Shown one piece after another: positions 1 through 5,815 of a stretch of DNA of 5,815 nucleotides. The notes beneath the pieces are model-generated. The model saw nothing but the letters and a program-made list of their open reading frames with translations, searched no databases and was not told the origin of the DNA. Position 1 is the stretch's first letter. Every line of letters starts with the position of its first letter. The translations under genes were made by a program, and so were the position numbers. The DNA is from Cyanobacteriota bacterium. Its GTDB lineage: Bacteria; Cyanobacteriota; Cyanobacteriia; PCC-6307; Cyanobiaceae. Location: assembly GCA_026389255.1 (NCBI GenBank), contig JAPLIF010000329.1, positions 1-5,815 on the forward strand, read 5' to 3'.

Positions 1-369
1 CTTCTTGATGCCGAGGTTGGTGTACTCCACCTCATGGAAACCGCCTTTTTCATTGAAGGTCACGGTGATCTTGTCGATCACCTTGTGGCTGCCCTTGTCC
101 TTGATCGTGGATTTCACCAGTTCTGCCTGGTTGCGGTGCACGTAGTGCTTGGCGAGGATCCGCCGCACCGACTCCAGCCCTTCGCTGATCAGGGCCGGAT
201 CGTCGGTGGCGCAGTGTTGACCGAGCAGGTACTCGAGCACATAGGTGGGCACCACGGCGTTCTGCATGAGCTCGGTGGTGAGGTCCTTGCGGACCACCAG
301 GCCGGGGAAGTGTTTGAGGATCTTTTGATCCAGGGGGCTTTGGGCCGGAGGGGCAGCGCTGGTGACCAT
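1..369 (-). CDS. brxL: BrxL, BREX type 1 Lon-like AAA+ protein (N-terminal part, cut by window edge)
   Basis: The minus strand is open from ATG 367-369 to the left edge, giving 123 codons of a protein that normally runs to several hundred residues. The N-terminal domain is highly characteristic of BrxL: HFPGLVVRKDLT (about 20-32), VPTYVLEYLLGQHCATDD (40-57), a helix with GLESVRRILAKHYV (64-77) and KGSHKVIDKITV (92-103), ending at YTNLGIKK. Family knowledge: BrxL is the last core gene of type 1 BREX and is needed for phage restriction. It has an N-terminal DNA-binding region followed by an AAA+ ATPase and a Lon-like fold, and it forms ring assemblies on DNA. The ATPase motifs lie outside this window. 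The gene starts 7 nt after the pglZ stop with no clear ribosome-binding site, so its translation probably depends on pglZ. Family assignment is secure; intactness beyond residue 123 cannot be judged. Confidence 0.95.
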   Translation of the reverse strand, partial: MVTSAAPPAQSPLDQKILKHFPGLVVRKDLTTELMQNAVVPTYVLEYLLGQHCATDDPALISEGLESVRRILAKHYVHRNQAELVKSTIKDKGSHKVIDKITVTFNEKGGFHEVEYTNLGIKK

Positions 370-376
370 GGGGGGA

Positions 377-2935
377 TCAGAAGTCGTCGAAGTCGCTGCC
401 GAAGGGCCGCTGCAGCTTGAGCTCCACAGTCTTGTAGGGCACCGGCGTGGCGACACCGTCGAGCTGGCGCTCGAGGCGGAGCTCCAGGATCTGGTTGTTG
501 TAGTCGTCGGCAGCGTTGGAAAGCTCCAGGACCACCTGCTGCTCCCGCTCGCGGGCCTCGCTGGCGGCGGAATCCAGCAGCACGGTGCGATGGGCGCAGA
601 GCAGGGTGCCATCGACCTTGGCGTAGAGGCCGATGCGCAGCTGCAAGGGCAGGCGCTTTTTGGGCTCCACCGGCCCCAGCTGGAACAGGCCGAAGGAGAG
701 CTTGCCCATGGTGATCTTGGCGGGCATCCGCAGCAGCTCGGCCTCCACCAGCCGGCTCTCGTCCTTGCGTTCACGCTTGAGCCGGATCACCGGCACCACC
801 ACCTCTTGGAGGGAGGTGCCCCCATGCACGAAGCGTGAGCCCGAGCCGGAGCGGGGGTAGCGATCTAGACCCAGGGGGAAGACGGCCTCCCAGTTGCCGG
901 AGAGCCCCAACTCATCAGCCGTGAAGACCTTTTGGCCGGCACTGGCCTTGATGCCAGTGCCCAAGGCAAAGCGCCGTTTTTTGAAGCTGAGCTCCTTGGC
1001 CGTAGGGAACGGGGCCCGGTCGTTGGCGTCGACCGGCTCCTGCTGGAACAGGAAGCCGTGATCGGCGGTGATGACGGCCTGGCTGCCCTTAAGGCTGGCG
1101 ATCTTGCGCAGGATCTGCTCCAGGTCGTCGAAAGTGTGCTCGACCGCCTGGCAGGTGTCGGCCTCGCTCTCGCGCTTGTCGCCGATTCGGTCGATGCGGT
1201 TGTGATAGATCACGATCAGGTCGTGATCCCGGGTCAGTTCGGCACCGTCCTTGCTGGTGGCGAGGGCCAGAAAATCCTCCGCTTTGATTGCCTTGGCCCG
1301 GCCCTTGGCGTAGGCCTTGAGAATCTTGTCTCTGTCCTCGGTGCTGCTGGTGCTCTGGCCATCCACCAGGGCGTAGGAATCACTGGGGTTGAGGCCCAGC
1401 TGCGCACCGGGCAATAGGGCGGCCATCCCCAGCTGCGTGTAGCTGGGCAGCACCCCCAGCAGGGCATCCACCTCGGCCTGCCAGCCCTTGCCGGCCTGAC
1501 TGTTGAGGCGATCCGCGAAGTCGCGGGCGGCCTCGTAGCGCAGGGCATCGGAGATCACCACAAACAGGCGCTTGAGGCCCTTGGAGGAGAGCGGCGCATG
1601 CACATAGCGCATATGGAACTCCTTCTGGCGCGGCAGGGAGGTCGATCCCCAGCTGGTCAGACCAGCCACCTGATCGCTCCAGCGGTTGGTCAGGGGCAGC
1701 AGCACGTTATTGATGTACTGGGCCTCCAGCCAGTCGCGCAGGGGCTTGAGCAGCCCGGGCTGTTGGTAGGTGCGGGCGTGGAAGATGCAGCGGCGATAGA
1801 CCTGATCCAGGCGCCACCAGCCGTTGCAGTAACGCTGCAGCCCCTCCTCGAAGTTCGGCACCTGCAGATCGGCCTTCGCCAGCAAGCCCCGGAAGGTGAT
1901 CGCCTGCTCCAGGGCGCTGTAGCCGTGCTGATGCTTCTCGAACCAGCAGGAGCTGCTGCGGTTGCGAATCGCGTGCAACAGCTCGGCATCGCTGACGCGC
2001 TGGCCCCCCGAATTGCCGTCGCCCTGGAAGCGTTGCAGCAGGCGGCTGAGCACAAAGCGCTCGATCAGCTCGTAACTGTCGTCGTCGTCGGGGTCGTAGC
2101 TGTCTGGCGCATCGTTGAGCTGCTCCTCGATGCGCAGCACGGTGGCGAGGTGATCGCTCCACTGCTCAAAGGCCGGCCTGGCGCTGAGGCTGTCTTTCCA
2201 GATGCTGATAAACACCCGGGCGTGGGGGAGCAGCTCGCCAGCAGGACCGATGCTGCTGACGCTGTTGAACAGGGCAACGGCGAAGTCGCGCAGGTTGGGC
2301 TCGGGGCTGGCGTAGCCGAACTTCTCGCCCACCGCCCTCCAGAAATGACGGCTCAGCTGGTGGTTGCCGTAGAGGGCCTCCACCGGGTCATCGCCATCGG
2401 GAATGGCCGGATCCAGCTGGCTGAAGGCATGCAGCAGCAGTTTGTCGATGTCGGCCTGCTGCTTGGCCAGCACCGCGAGCATCTTGAGCCGCACGGCGGT
2501 CTCGTCGTCGTTGGGGCGCAGCAGCTCCTTGAGCTTGGTGTTGCGCACCGGTGAGCGGAAGAAGGCCTTGTGCTGCTGGGCCAGTTCCTTGAACTCCAGC
2601 GTGAGACCGGCCTCCTGGATATCGAGCGAGGCACGATCGGCCGTGAACTCATGGCCCGCCAGCAGCAGGTCCAGCAGCCAGTTGCCCTGCTCCGGGGGCT
2701 TGGCAATGGGCAGGTAGAGCAGAAACCGCTGCTCCAGGGGCGCCCGGCTGATCGCCACCTTTACGGAGAACTCATTGCCCTCCACCCGCAGCTTCTCGGC
2801 CTGAGGGGCCTGGTAGTCATCGAACTCCGAGGTCCACTCACCATTGGGGTCGTACCAGAGCACCACCCGCTTGCGAGCCAGGGCTGTGTCCAGGCTTTCG
2901 TGGATGCGGCTGGTGGCGGCGGTGGAGGCTGGCAT
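377..2935 (-). CDS. pglZ: PglZ, BREX type 1 (type A) alkaline-phosphatase-fold protein
   Basis: This intact 852-residue protein has the usual length of type 1 BREX PglZ. The N-terminal signature is present: KRVVLWYDPNGEW (22-34), NEFSVKV (54-60), FLLYLP (71-76) and NWLLDLLLAGHEF (85-97). The central PglZ domain (about 455-720) keeps the metal-binding and catalytic positions expected of the alkaline phosphatase superfamily: VVISDALRYE (459-468, D463), PSYTQLGMAALLPG (497-510, T500 the probable nucleophile position), YHNRIDRIGD (577-586), ITADHGFLF (622-630, D625 and H626) and FVHGGTSLQEVVVP (702-715, H704). A beta-rich C-terminal region follows. Family knowledge: PglZ is essential for BREX methylation and restriction and works with PglX and BrxC; phosphatase or nuclease activity has been proposed. 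The ATG at 2935 fits the family N-terminus. No Shine-Dalgarno sequence precedes it, and hipA ends 14 nt upstream, so co-transcription with hipBA is likely. An Asp-rich stretch (282-286) is probably a linker. Confidence 0.97.
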   Translation of the reverse strand: MPASTAATSRIHESLDTALARKRVVLWYDPNGEWTSEFDDYQAPQAEKLRVEGNEFSVKVAISRAPLEQRFLLYLPIAKPPEQGNWLLDLLLAGHEFTADRASLDIQEAGLTLEFKELAQQHKAFFRSPVRNTKLKELLRPNDDETAVRLKMLAVLAKQQADIDKLLLHAFSQLDPAIPDGDDPVEALYGNHQLSRHFWRAVGEKFGYASPEPNLRDFAVALFNSVSSIGPAGELLPHARVFISIWKDSLSARPAFEQWSDHLATVLRIEEQLNDAPDSYDPDDDDSYELIERFVLSRLLQRFQGDGNSGGQRVSDAELLHAIRNRSSSCWFEKHQHGYSALEQAITFRGLLAKADLQVPNFEEGLQRYCNGWWRLDQVYRRCIFHARTYQQPGLLKPLRDWLEAQYINNVLLPLTNRWSDQVAGLTSWGSTSLPRQKEFHMRYVHAPLSSKGLKRLFVVISDALRYEAARDFADRLNSQAGKGWQAEVDALLGVLPSYTQLGMAALLPGAQLGLNPSDSYALVDGQSTSSTEDRDKILKAYAKGRAKAIKAEDFLALATSKDGAELTRDHDLIVIYHNRIDRIGDKRESEADTCQAVEHTFDDLEQILRKIASLKGSQAVITADHGFLFQQEPVDANDRAPFPTAKELSFKKRRFALGTGIKASAGQKVFTADELGLSGNWEAVFPLGLDRYPRSGSGSRFVHGGTSLQEVVVPVIRLKRERKDESRLVEAELLRMPAKITMGKLSFGLFQLGPVEPKKRLPLQLRIGLYAKVDGTLLCAHRTVLLDSAASEAREREQQVVLELSNAADDYNNQILELRLERQLDGVATPVPYKTVELKLQRPFGSDFDDF

Positions 2936-2942
2936 CAGGGGA

Positions 2943-2972
2943 GTTGGCGCTAAAGCTGTTGGCGCTGAAGCT
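2943..2972. repeat. 15-bp tandem duplication across the hipA stop codon
   Basis: GTTGGCGCTAAAGCT (2943-2957) is followed directly by GTTGGCGCTGAAGCT (2958-2972). The two copies differ at one base. Read on the minus strand, the first copy met by the ribosome encodes CAG (Gln) where the second has TAG, and this TAG is the hipA stop (2950-2952). Confidence 0.85.
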
Positions 2973-4287
2973 GGCTGGCGGAGGTTTGCAGACCAGTGAA
3001 CACCGGTTCGGCGACGGTTTGGGGAAAGTCAGCCGGCAGCTGGGCCTGCACCGCAGCAATCACAGTTGGCGTCTGGGCGATTAGCGCGTTGAGGATGGGT
3101 TGGGCGTCGCCCAGGCCAAGCCGTTTTGCGGTGAGCCGCAAGCGGCGGCCTGTGATCTCCAAAGGCTTGGTGTAACGGCCTTTTTCGCCAAACCAGGCCA
3201 TCGCCAGCTTGAGCTTTTGCTGGGGCCACTGGCCGCTGCCCCGACCAAGGACCGGCCAGGCCGAGAGCACGTCGTAGAGCGGGGTGAGCTGAAAGCGGCC
3301 GCCGGGATTGAGGAAAAAGCTGAAGTTCTTGGCGTGGCCATCAATGGCGCGCAGCATCCAGAACAACACCTGCGCCTTGAAAAAGGTGGCCAGATCGCTG
3401 GGCTCGGAGGATTGGGCCAGCAGCTCGGCAATGGCCATCATGCCGGTACCGCCATTGTTTTCGTATTTGTTGGCGGCTGGTGTGGAGGTGGCCTGGCAAC
3501 AATCTTCAGTGGGTAGGCGCAGCCAGTAGGTGCCACTGGCATGCAGCCGACGGTCAAAGCGTTGCACGATTAGGCAGCACTCGCCGTCGAAACTTGCCAT
3601 CTCTGTGGTGGCCACTGGCAGCCCATAGGCCATCAGCAGCCTGCTGCAGAGCCACTCGTTCTCCACAGAGCTGCTGAAATCAATCTGGCCGGCGCCGATC
3701 ACACCCATCGGCAGCTTGAAGAGGTGGGTGGTGGGGGTACTGCCCAGCGGCAGACACCATTGGTTGTTGTGCCAGAGGAAGGCGGTTTTCTCCTGGGCAC
3801 CGGCCACGGAGAGCCGGAGCTCATCGGACTCAGGGCCCAGGGATCCTGGAGCCGGCGCCGCCGTGACGGCGCGCAGGCGCCGGCCGATCTCCCGTTCGCT
3901 CAGGGGCTTGGCCTCGATGCGATCGATGCCGCTGGGCTCCTGGTCAGGCGGCAGCAGCTGCACGGCGCCGGCACAGTCGCGTCCGACCGCAGCCAGCAGA
4001 TCGAAGGCCCTGGTGCTGGCGGTCTGAAACCGGGTCTGGGCCCGGCGGCGGATGGCGTCGCTGTCCGGAAGGAGGTTGTCAAACCAGCTCGCCACGGCGT
4101 TGCCGCTGAGTGATGAGGCCCCGAGGCCCGCCGGCAGGGACAGCGACAACGGTCGGAACTGACGGGAATGCAGCCAGGATTCGGCGTAGGTGAAGGTCTG
4201 ATCCCCCCGGGCCGGCAAGGTCCAGGTGCCGACCCGTTCGCCGTTCATCCACACCGCCAGGGAGAGCGCCCGCGTTGGCCTGCCCAT
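2950..4287 (-). CDS. hipA: HipA, serine/threonine-protein kinase toxin of a type II toxin-antitoxin system
   Basis: This full-length 445-residue kinase closely follows the E. coli K-12 HipA layout. It has an N-terminal subdomain (WMNGERVGTW, then FDNLLPDS, then FDLLAAVGRDCAGAV) followed by the kinase core. Visible key positions, numbered from ATG 4287, are the phospho-loop serine in SVAGAQEKT (S160, the equivalent of E. coli Ser150), the lysine of LFKLP (K191), QRFDR (242-246), the catalytic loop DGHAKNFS (D316 and N321) and the metal-binding TPLYD (D339). The glycine equivalent to the HipA7 G22 position is retained (G28). Family knowledge: HipA phosphorylates glutamyl-tRNA synthetase (GltX), stops translation and induces dormancy, and HipB neutralises it. 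All active residues seen are intact. The ATG at 4287 overlaps the hipB stop by one base (TGATG), as in E. coli hipBA; two in-frame GTG codons at 4288-4293 are alternatives and would give 447 residues. The target has not been shown here. Confidence 0.95.
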   Translation of the reverse strand: MGRPTRALSLAVWMNGERVGTWTLPARGDQTFTYAESWLHSRQFRPLSLSLPAGLGASSLSGNAVASWFDNLLPDSDAIRRRAQTRFQTASTRAFDLLAAVGRDCAGAVQLLPPDQEPSGIDRIEAKPLSEREIGRRLRAVTAAPAPGSLGPESDELRLSVAGAQEKTAFLWHNNQWCLPLGSTPTTHLFKLPMGVIGAGQIDFSSSVENEWLCSRLLMAYGLPVATTEMASFDGECCLIVQRFDRRLHASGTYWLRLPTEDCCQATSTPAANKYENNGGTGMMAIAELLAQSSEPSDLATFFKAQVLFWMLRAIDGHAKNFSFFLNPGGRFQLTPLYDVLSAWPVLGRGSGQWPQQKLKLAMAWFGEKGRYTKPLEITGRRLRLTAKRLGLGDAQPILNALIAQTPTVIAAVQAQLPADFPQTVAEPVFTGLQTSASQLQRQQL

Positions 4288-4541
4288 CACCACTCGGCCT
4301 TCTCGGTGGGGCTCTGGCGCGGCCGTACCACCAGCTCGAGGTCGAGGGCGGCCAGGATCAACAGCAGGCGCTCCAGGGTGAGGCGCCCCGGTTGCAATTC
4401 GAGCTGGGAGAGCCGGGCCTGGCTAGTGCCACCGGCCTTGAGGGCCAGATCCTGCTGGCTCAGGCCCTGCTGCCGTCGGACGCCTTTAAGGAGCACCCCC
4501 AACTGGGCAGGGGCGCGGATCACCTGCTCGCCTGCGGCCAT
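4287..4541 (-). CDS. hipB: HipB-like Xre-family antitoxin and autorepressor
   Basis: This 84-residue protein has a single Cro/C1-type helix-turn-helix: PAQLGVLLKGVRRQQGLSQ (11-29), then DLALKAG (31-37) and the recognition-helix region TSQARLSQLE (39-48), then LTLERLLLILAALDLELVV (54-72). The five-helix layout matches E. coli HipB (88 residues). The tail ends in Glu-Trp, and the terminal Trp matches the C-terminal Trp of E. coli HipB, which is involved in HipA contact and Lon-dependent turnover. The start is fixed at ATG 4541 because a TAG stop lies in frame two codons upstream. A weak TAGG ribosome-binding site sits just before it. By family it should dimerise, bind operators upstream of its own gene and sequester HipA. 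The gene overlaps hipA by one base. Function is inferred from family, synteny and overlap. Confidence 0.93.
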   Translation of the reverse strand: MAAGEQVIRAPAQLGVLLKGVRRQQGLSQQDLALKAGGTSQARLSQLELQPGRLTLERLLLILAALDLELVVRPRQSPTEKAEW

Positions 4542-4550
4542 GACCTACTT

Positions 4551-4613
4551 GGATTCTCAATAAACGCACGTTAGCAGGATTCTTAATGAATGGCATTTAT
4601 TGAGAATCCTGCT
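4551..4613. promoter_or_regulatory. Probable HipB operator: three copies of a 14-bp element, two forming a palindrome
   Basis: Copy A, GGATTCTCAATAAA (4551-4564), is a perfect inverted match to copy C, TTTATTGAGAATCC (4596-4609). Copy B, GGATTCTTAATGAA (4577-4590), is a two-mismatch direct repeat of A. B and C together lie in a 41-bp palindrome (4573-4613). Its outer arm AGCAGGATTCT pairs perfectly with AGAATCCTGCT, and the inner pairing runs to a 3-base centre with two T:G-type mismatches. The block begins 10 bp upstream of the hipB ATG. HipB-type repressors are known to bind several operators at this place. E. coli operators contain TATCC and GGATA halves; here the repeated half contains GGATT. 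The palindrome is certain; binding by HipB is inferred. Confidence 0.7.
4579..4606 (-). promoter_or_regulatory. Candidate hipBA-pglZ-brxL promoter
   Basis: On the minus strand, TTCTCA (4601-4606) and AAGAAT (4579-4584) are separated by 16 bp, each matching 4 of 6 bases of the sigma-70 consensus. They lie inside repeat copies C and B respectively, so a repressor bound there would block polymerase. The transcript would start near 4572, about 30 nt before hipB. This is a weak match made by eye. Confidence 0.3.
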
Positions 4614-4658
4614 GAATGCGGCGGAGCTGGTATTGCCAGATTGGCCATTACGTGTCCG

Positions 4659-4689
4659 GTATTGGCTGTCTGAAGGCCTTTGCCAATAC
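4659..4689. repeat. Inverted repeat upstream of the winged-helix remnant
   Basis: GTATTGGC (4659-4666) and GCCAATAC (4682-4689) form perfect 8-bp arms around a 15-nt centre. A related GTATTGCC occurs at 4630-4637. The block ends 8 bp before the ATG of the plus-strand winged-helix remnant, where an autoregulatory operator would be expected. TTGGCT (4662-4667) and AATACT (4685-4690) with a 17-bp spacer could be a poor plus-strand promoter. No T-tract follows, so it does not look like a terminator. Confidence 0.45.
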
Positions 4690-4697
4690 TTGACGCC

Positions 4698-4933
4698 ATG
4701 GCGCTGCCGAACCTCTTGGGCCTAGAACCCGCGCTCTTCACCCTTCTGGCAGCCCACCCAAGAGGACCCATTCATACTAAGCCCAGCTGGTGGAGCTGTG
4801 GCAGGTGAAGCAACCCTCGGTATCTCAGACACTGCAGCAGCTGATCGAGGCTGGAGCAGTTGAGGCCTTGCCGCGGCGGGGGCGTGAGGCGATTCAGTAC
4901 CTAATGACCGGAATATCGAGGCTGGCATTTTGA
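4698..4933 (+). pseudogene. Frameshifted small winged-helix DNA-binding protein (remnant)
   Basis: From ATG 4698 the frame reads a helix with EPALFTLLAAHPRGPIHTK up to 4781, then turns to nonsense and stops at 4806-4808. From 4784, another frame continues with QLVELWQVKQPSVSQTLQQL, then IEAGAVEALPRRGREAIQYL, and stops at TGA 4931-4933. Removing the two bases 4782-4783 joins the parts into a 77-residue chain with winged-helix order: helix 1 (LFTLLAAH), helix 2 (TKQLVELW), recognition helix (QPSVSQTLQQLIEAG), then a wing (VEALPRRGREAIQYLMT). This resembles ArsR/MarR-like regulators or the N-terminal wHTH of a longer protein; I cannot name the family. It is divergent from hipB and ends 32 bp from the convergent ATP-binding gene. 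A frameshift, a sequencing error or a programmed shift would all explain the break; a frameshift is the simplest. Confidence 0.6.
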
Positions 4934-4965
4934 AATTGAGTTTGGTCTGATCAGCAAGGTCAACA

Positions 4966-5815
4966 TCACAGAGCACTAGGAATCGTGAGCAGCAGCTCGT
5001 TGTTGTCAATGAGGCGGTAATGCGGAAGCTGTCCTGACAACTCCAGTGTTCGAGAAATAATTAAGGGCACACCTTCGCCGCGACGATCCATGATGTAGCG
5101 GCGATGGCTGACGCCTGCAGCAGCCTCTACAGGACAACGCGCAAGCAGGCTGGCGACCAGCTCATTGCGGCAAGCCTGACGCAGCGGCAAGCTTTCAGGA
5201 GTCATCGTGTTTGGCAGCATGCCCGGCGAAAAGATTTCGAGGCGATCATCAAAGAGACGGACTCTCACCTTGCTGCCGGGGATGGAATAATCGCGATGGG
5301 CAACGGCGTTGGTGATGGCTTCGAACACAGCCAGAGCATCAAACTGCGGTCGGTCAATCCGGCCTCCCTCCAGCGTCTTCGCAGCTCCGGTGCGGCTGTT
5401 GCGAGCCACAAACCTGCAGGCGGCTGTGATCTGTTGATCCAATGGGCCTGTGAGATCGGCAGCGTCACGCTGGTACATGACGTCCTCTCCCTGGGGCGTT
5501 ACCTCGGTACCCGCATAGGCAACAGCCTGGATATAAGCGCCGCTCAGGAATTGCTGGGGATTGAGGCTGGCAAGCAGCACTCCCGCCACGGAAGGGTGGA
5601 GAGATCCATCTTCCGCCTCAACCACCAGGCCTGTCTTCGACTGCCAATTGGCGTCTGGCGATAATTGAGGGTGAAAACGTTCGAGCAACATGGTATCCAG
5701 ATCCTCGCATTGAGCAGACATAACCGGCAGCTCATCAAATCGGATCAATCGGCTCTGACTGCGCTGCTGAAAAAGCTGCGCCAGGTAGTCAGGCGGAATC
5801 GGGCGTTTTGAGGAA
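4966..5815 (-). CDS. AlbA_2/AAA_4-type ATP-binding protein (C-terminal part, cut by window edge)
   Basis: The frame stays open to the right edge, giving 282 residues before TGA 4966-4968; the true start lies outside. A TTG at 5748 is an internal codon rather than the start, because SSKRPIPPDYLAQLFQQR upstream of it is the typical end of an AlbA_2 (Schlafen-like) domain. Next comes a helical segment (HPSVAGVLLASLNPQQFL, 73-90), then a GHKL-like ATP-binding domain with N-box EAITNAVAHRDY (165-176), DDRLEIFSPGMLPN (189-202) and DRRGEGVPLII (243-253), where many relatives have GTG or GSG rather than GEG. It lacks the extra C-terminal winged helix found in some members. Such proteins are often annotated as RecG-like helicases or transcriptional regulators and recur in restriction-modification and other defence loci. 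Its role is unproven. Codon composition looks somewhat less GC-rich than in pglZ, which could mean separate acquisition. Confidence 0.85.
   Translation of the reverse strand, partial: SSKRPIPPDYLAQLFQQRSQSRLIRFDELPVMSAQCEDLDTMLLERFHPQLSPDANWQSKTGLVVEAEDGSLHPSVAGVLLASLNPQQFLSGAYIQAVAYAGTEVTPQGEDVMYQRDAADLTGPLDQQITAACRFVARNSRTGAAKTLEGGRIDRPQFDALAVFEAITNAVAHRDYSIPGSKVRVRLFDDRLEIFSPGMLPNTMTPESLPLRQACRNELVASLLARCPVEAAAGVSHRRYIMDRRGEGVPLIISRTLELSGQLPHYRLIDNNELLLTIPSAL

Noticed and set aside
34..838. Plus-strand open frames opposite brxL and the end of pglZ
   Set aside because: They are antisense shadows of conserved coding sequence, with low-complexity Gly/His/Val-rich translations.
2078..2090. 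GTC trinucleotide run within pglZ
   Set aside because: About four copies encode an Asp run; changes would stay in frame, so this is unlikely to be a phase-variation switch.
1598..2554. Long plus-strand open frame of 318 codons opposite pglZ
   Set aside because: It is fully antisense to the well-supported pglZ, has no domain-like pattern and is rich in residues typical of complementary reading of high-GC genes.
4168..4574. Plus-strand frames across hipB and the start of hipA
   Set aside because: They overlap two recognised genes in antisense and have no recognisable domain.
4573..4613. Palindrome considered as an intrinsic terminator
   Set aside because: Neither strand has a T-tract after it, the stem is AT-rich at the tip, and it lies directly upstream of hipB rather than at the end of a gene.
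4551..4613. Repeats considered as a CRISPR array
   Set aside because: Only three short copies exist, one inverted, with unequal short gaps and no cas genes.
4583..4771. Minus-strand 62-codon frame in the intergenic region
   Set aside because: It runs through the palindrome and opposite the better-supported winged-helix remnant, and its translation shows no family features.
4934..4965. Search for a terminator after the ATP-binding protein gene
   Set aside because: Only a short CTGATCAG palindrome is present, with no stable GC stem or T-run.

Overview
The window reads as part of a bacterial defence island from a high-GC, Gram-negative-type genome. By eye the genes are strongly GC-biased, while the 4540-4700 intergenic stretch is clearly more AT-rich. 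I cannot name the organism from this sequence. No HIP1 octamer (GCGATCGC) was seen, so a HIP1-rich cyanobacterium is not supported, but that does not separate picocyanobacteria from proteobacteria.

All intact genes lie on the minus strand. In transcription order (right to left) they are: (1) the C-terminal 282 residues of an AlbA_2/AAA_4-type ATP-binding protein, cut by the right edge (4966-5815); (2) a small intergenic region of about 420 bp; (3) hipB, a short Xre-type antitoxin gene; (4) hipA, a full-length serine/threonine kinase toxin; (5) pglZ, the BREX type 1 phosphatase-fold protein; and (6) the first 123 codons of brxL, cut by the left edge. The pglZ-brxL pair is the diagnostic 3' end of a type 1 BREX phage-defence operon. 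The usual upstream members (brxA, brxB, brxC, pglX) are not in the window and would be expected beyond position 5815.

The main point of interest is a complete, apparently functional E. coli-like HipBA toxin-antitoxin pair directly fused in operon layout to pglZ-brxL. hipB and hipA overlap as TGATG. hipA ends 14 nt before pglZ, and its stop codon lies in the second copy of a 15-bp tandem duplication, where CAG has become TAG. Without that change, hipA would run on and end in another TGATG overlap with the pglZ start. pglZ and brxL show no room for their own promoter, so the autoregulated hipB promoter is a candidate driver of the last two BREX genes.

Upstream of hipB is a three-copy 14-bp element. 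Two of the copies form a 41-bp near-perfect palindrome, which is the likely HipB operator. Divergent from hipB, on the plus strand, lies a frameshifted remnant of a small winged-helix DNA-binding protein (4698-4933), preceded by an 8-bp-arm inverted repeat. It ends tail-to-tail with the ATP-binding protein. The intergenic region therefore looks like a place where regulatory genes have been inserted and lost within the BREX locus.
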